Part shown: one piece after another, positions 62,723-64,000 of the stretch
Numbering within the stretch: position 1 is the first letter of the stretch
Layout of the letters: every line of letters starts with the position of its first letter
NCBI GenBank assembly: GCA_951640165.1
Contig: OX621242.1
Span: 38,831,501 to 38,895,500 of the forward strand
Length of the DNA: 64,000 bases
Direction: 5' to 3'
Source: Pseudoips prasinana
Taxonomy: Eukaryota; Arthropoda; Insecta; Lepidoptera; Nolidae
Made by a program: the position numbers and the translations under genes
Notes under the pieces: generated by a model
The model's input: the letters and a program-made list of their open reading frames with translations, nothing else
Database searches by the model: none
What the model was told of the DNA's origin: nothing

Positions 62723-62925
62723 AAATTAAATTAATTGTAAAACGATGTAGAAATTATTATTAATTCATTAGAATCATGGTTGATATATTATTTATTTGTG
62801 TAATAAATAATACCGAATTCAAAAGTTATTACAAGTATTATTAAATTTCTAGGTAGATATTTAAAGTACATCCATTATACTAGAAACAATAACTCACATA
62901 ATAGTATGTAGGTCCACAATCGCAC
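62723..62925. other. Unassigned A+T-rich sequence
   Basis: Nothing recognised. Confidence 0.35.
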
Positions 62926-63100
62926 TAATATTATAAAGCCGAAAGTTTGTCAGTGTGTGAGTGTGTATGTTTGTAACTCTTTCACGCGAAAACTACCTGA
63001 CGGATTTTTATGAAACTTTGCAGTATATAAGTTATATGCTTATATATCCGAATAACACATAGATATAATTTATAAAGTTTAACGCGGGAGAAACAGCTAG
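62926..63100 (+). mobile_element. Helitron-like 3' end
   Basis: CACTAATATTATAAAGCCGA, AAACTACCTGACGGATTTTT, TATAAAGTTTAACGCGGGAG and AAACAGCTAG ending at 63100. Confidence 0.6.
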
Positions 63101-63119
63101 CTATTACAGCACAGCTACT

Positions 63120-63295
63120 TATTAATAAGTATCTTGGGACAACTAACACACCGACCTCTAATCCAAACTTGGCACAGCCTGTACTATAGCAGCAGACAAC
63201 TGATAAACATACGTATATATTTCTACATACATAAATATCTTAGCTAAATTACACCCAAGTACCGAACAAATAATTGTGTTCATCACACAATAAAA
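63120..63295 (-). mobile_element. SINE-B-type fragment
   Basis: AAGTATCTTGGGACAACTAA, CCAAACTTGGCACAGCCTGT, then TACACCCAAGTACCG and TGTTCATCACACAA. The 3' two thirds of a unit. Confidence 0.55.
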
Positions 63296-63339
63296 TAAAA
63301 TAATATAATCAACTCGCAATAAAATGGTTTCATCAAGAA

Positions 63340-63816
63340 TAAATCTACTTCATTAGCATGCTTTAAACTTGTGAAGAAAATTCTTGACGCATTAGATAAA
63401 ACACAGATCCCACTAGCCGTATTTCTAGATTAAGCAAAGCATTCGATATGGTATGTCACGACAGGCTATTAAGCAAGCTTGAGCAGTATGGAATCAGAGG
63501 GCCGGCTTATGACTGGTTCCAAAGCTACTTAAAAGGTCGGTAAGAGTGTACTGAGATCAAAAAAAAATGTAAAAAGACTCAAATAGAGGAAACTTTCAGA
63601 TCACCGTATTTGATCAACCACTACGGCGTACCACAAGTAGTGTGCTTGGGCCTATTCTATTCATTGTATACATCAACTAATTACCGAACTCAACTGACCA
63701 ATTTACAATATTATTTGCAGACGATACTACTATTTTAACAAAAGAAAAAACTATTGAAAATGCAGTATCTGTAACCAATAAAGCTTTAATGGATATAATA
63801 ACAGAATATAATGACA
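63340..63816 (+). pseudogene. Decayed LINE reverse transcriptase
   Basis: Fragments in several frames: [36 protein letters not shown] and ILFADDTT (the RT active-site box). Stops include TAA at about 63433 and 63541. It covers the RT core from the first catalytic aspartate region to the FADD box. Jockey/CR1-type by residue style. Confidence 0.75.
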
Positions 63817-63925
63817 GTAATCGAGGCAAAAGAAGTATGCAAAGATCGTGACAAATGGAAATCCGTTGTCTCTGCCTACCCCTCTGGGAAACAGGCGTGA
63901 GTCTATGTATGTATGTAATAAGCTG
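63817..63925 (+). mobile_element. Second LINE 3' end, abutting the RT fragment
   Basis: CGAGGCAAAAGAAGTATGCA, AAGATCGTGACAAATGGAAA, GCCTACCCCTCTGGGAAACA and a GTATGTATGTAA tail. Reverse complement family member at 58445-58575. Joined to the unrelated RT fragment at about 63816. Confidence 0.65.
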
Positions 63926-63944
63926 GCTAGAAGCTAATGATTTA

Positions 63945-64000
63945 AGCGATTGATTAAGTCATTTTTAAGCTTTATTTATTTGAACGCCATTTAAGAAATC
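63945..64000. mobile_element. Arm of the palindromic foldback element, cut by the window end
   Basis: GATTAAGTCATTTTTAAGCT, TTATTTATTTGAACGCCATT and TAAGAAATC match the right arm of 40479-40711 (about 40640-40682). Confidence 0.6.

Overview
The window looks like intergenic or intronic DNA from an insect nuclear genome, most likely a moth or butterfly (Lepidoptera). This is inferred from the mix of A+T-rich sequence, tRNA-like SINEs, Helitrons with TC...CTAG ends, R1-, RTE- and Jockey/CR1-type LINE tails, a BEL/Pao element, a mariner and a Tc1-like element. I found no convincing host protein gene, rRNA or genuine tRNA gene. Almost every recognisable coding stretch belongs to a transposable element. 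Names such as SINE-A or RepE are local labels used only in this annotation.

Layout. 0.8-6.3 kb: a 5'-truncated R1-type LINE tail inside an older repeat, a Helitron end, SINEs and a LINE tail. 6.3-15.5 kb: a complete BEL/Pao retroelement (6636-15182, minus strand) inserted into the C-terminal coding region of an older Jockey/CR1-type LINE. Its two 279-bp LTRs look identical, it has a 5-bp ATATA target duplication, a gag-protease-RT-RNaseH frame, and a second overlapping frame encoding integrase followed by an envelope-like glycoprotein. 15.9-22.2 kb: two nearly identical inverted copies of a 280-bp repeat flank SINEs and a nearly full-length LINE (about 17.95-21.8 kb) disabled by two frameshifts and one nonsense codon. 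23.4-24.75 kb: two Helitrons back to back, one with a remnant of a Helitron helicase. 27.8-28.4 kb: a hAT-type non-autonomous element inside a SINE. 29.9-32.35 kb: the longest stretch without recognisable repeats. 32.4-34.3 kb: RTE tail, SINEs and a LINE inserted into a SINE. 35.2-36.5 kb: a mariner with a broken transposase. 37.7-59.4 kb: SINEs, foldback elements, LINE tails and Helitron ends, with several tight palindromes. 59.9-61.5 kb: a complete Tc1-like element with an intact DD34E transposase and matching terminal repeats. 61.5-64 kb: SINE-A, an RTE tail, a Helitron end and a decayed LINE reverse transcriptase.

How the parts relate. The nested insertions give a relative history: the LINE at 6.29/15.18 kb is older than the BEL/Pao element within it, and SINEs are older than the hAT and LINE copies that split them. 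SINE-D shares its 3' tail, and apparently some body sequence, with the LINE at 18-21.8 kb, suggesting SINE-D uses that LINE's machinery. The two elements that look competent, or recently so, are the env-bearing BEL/Pao and the Tc1-like transposon.
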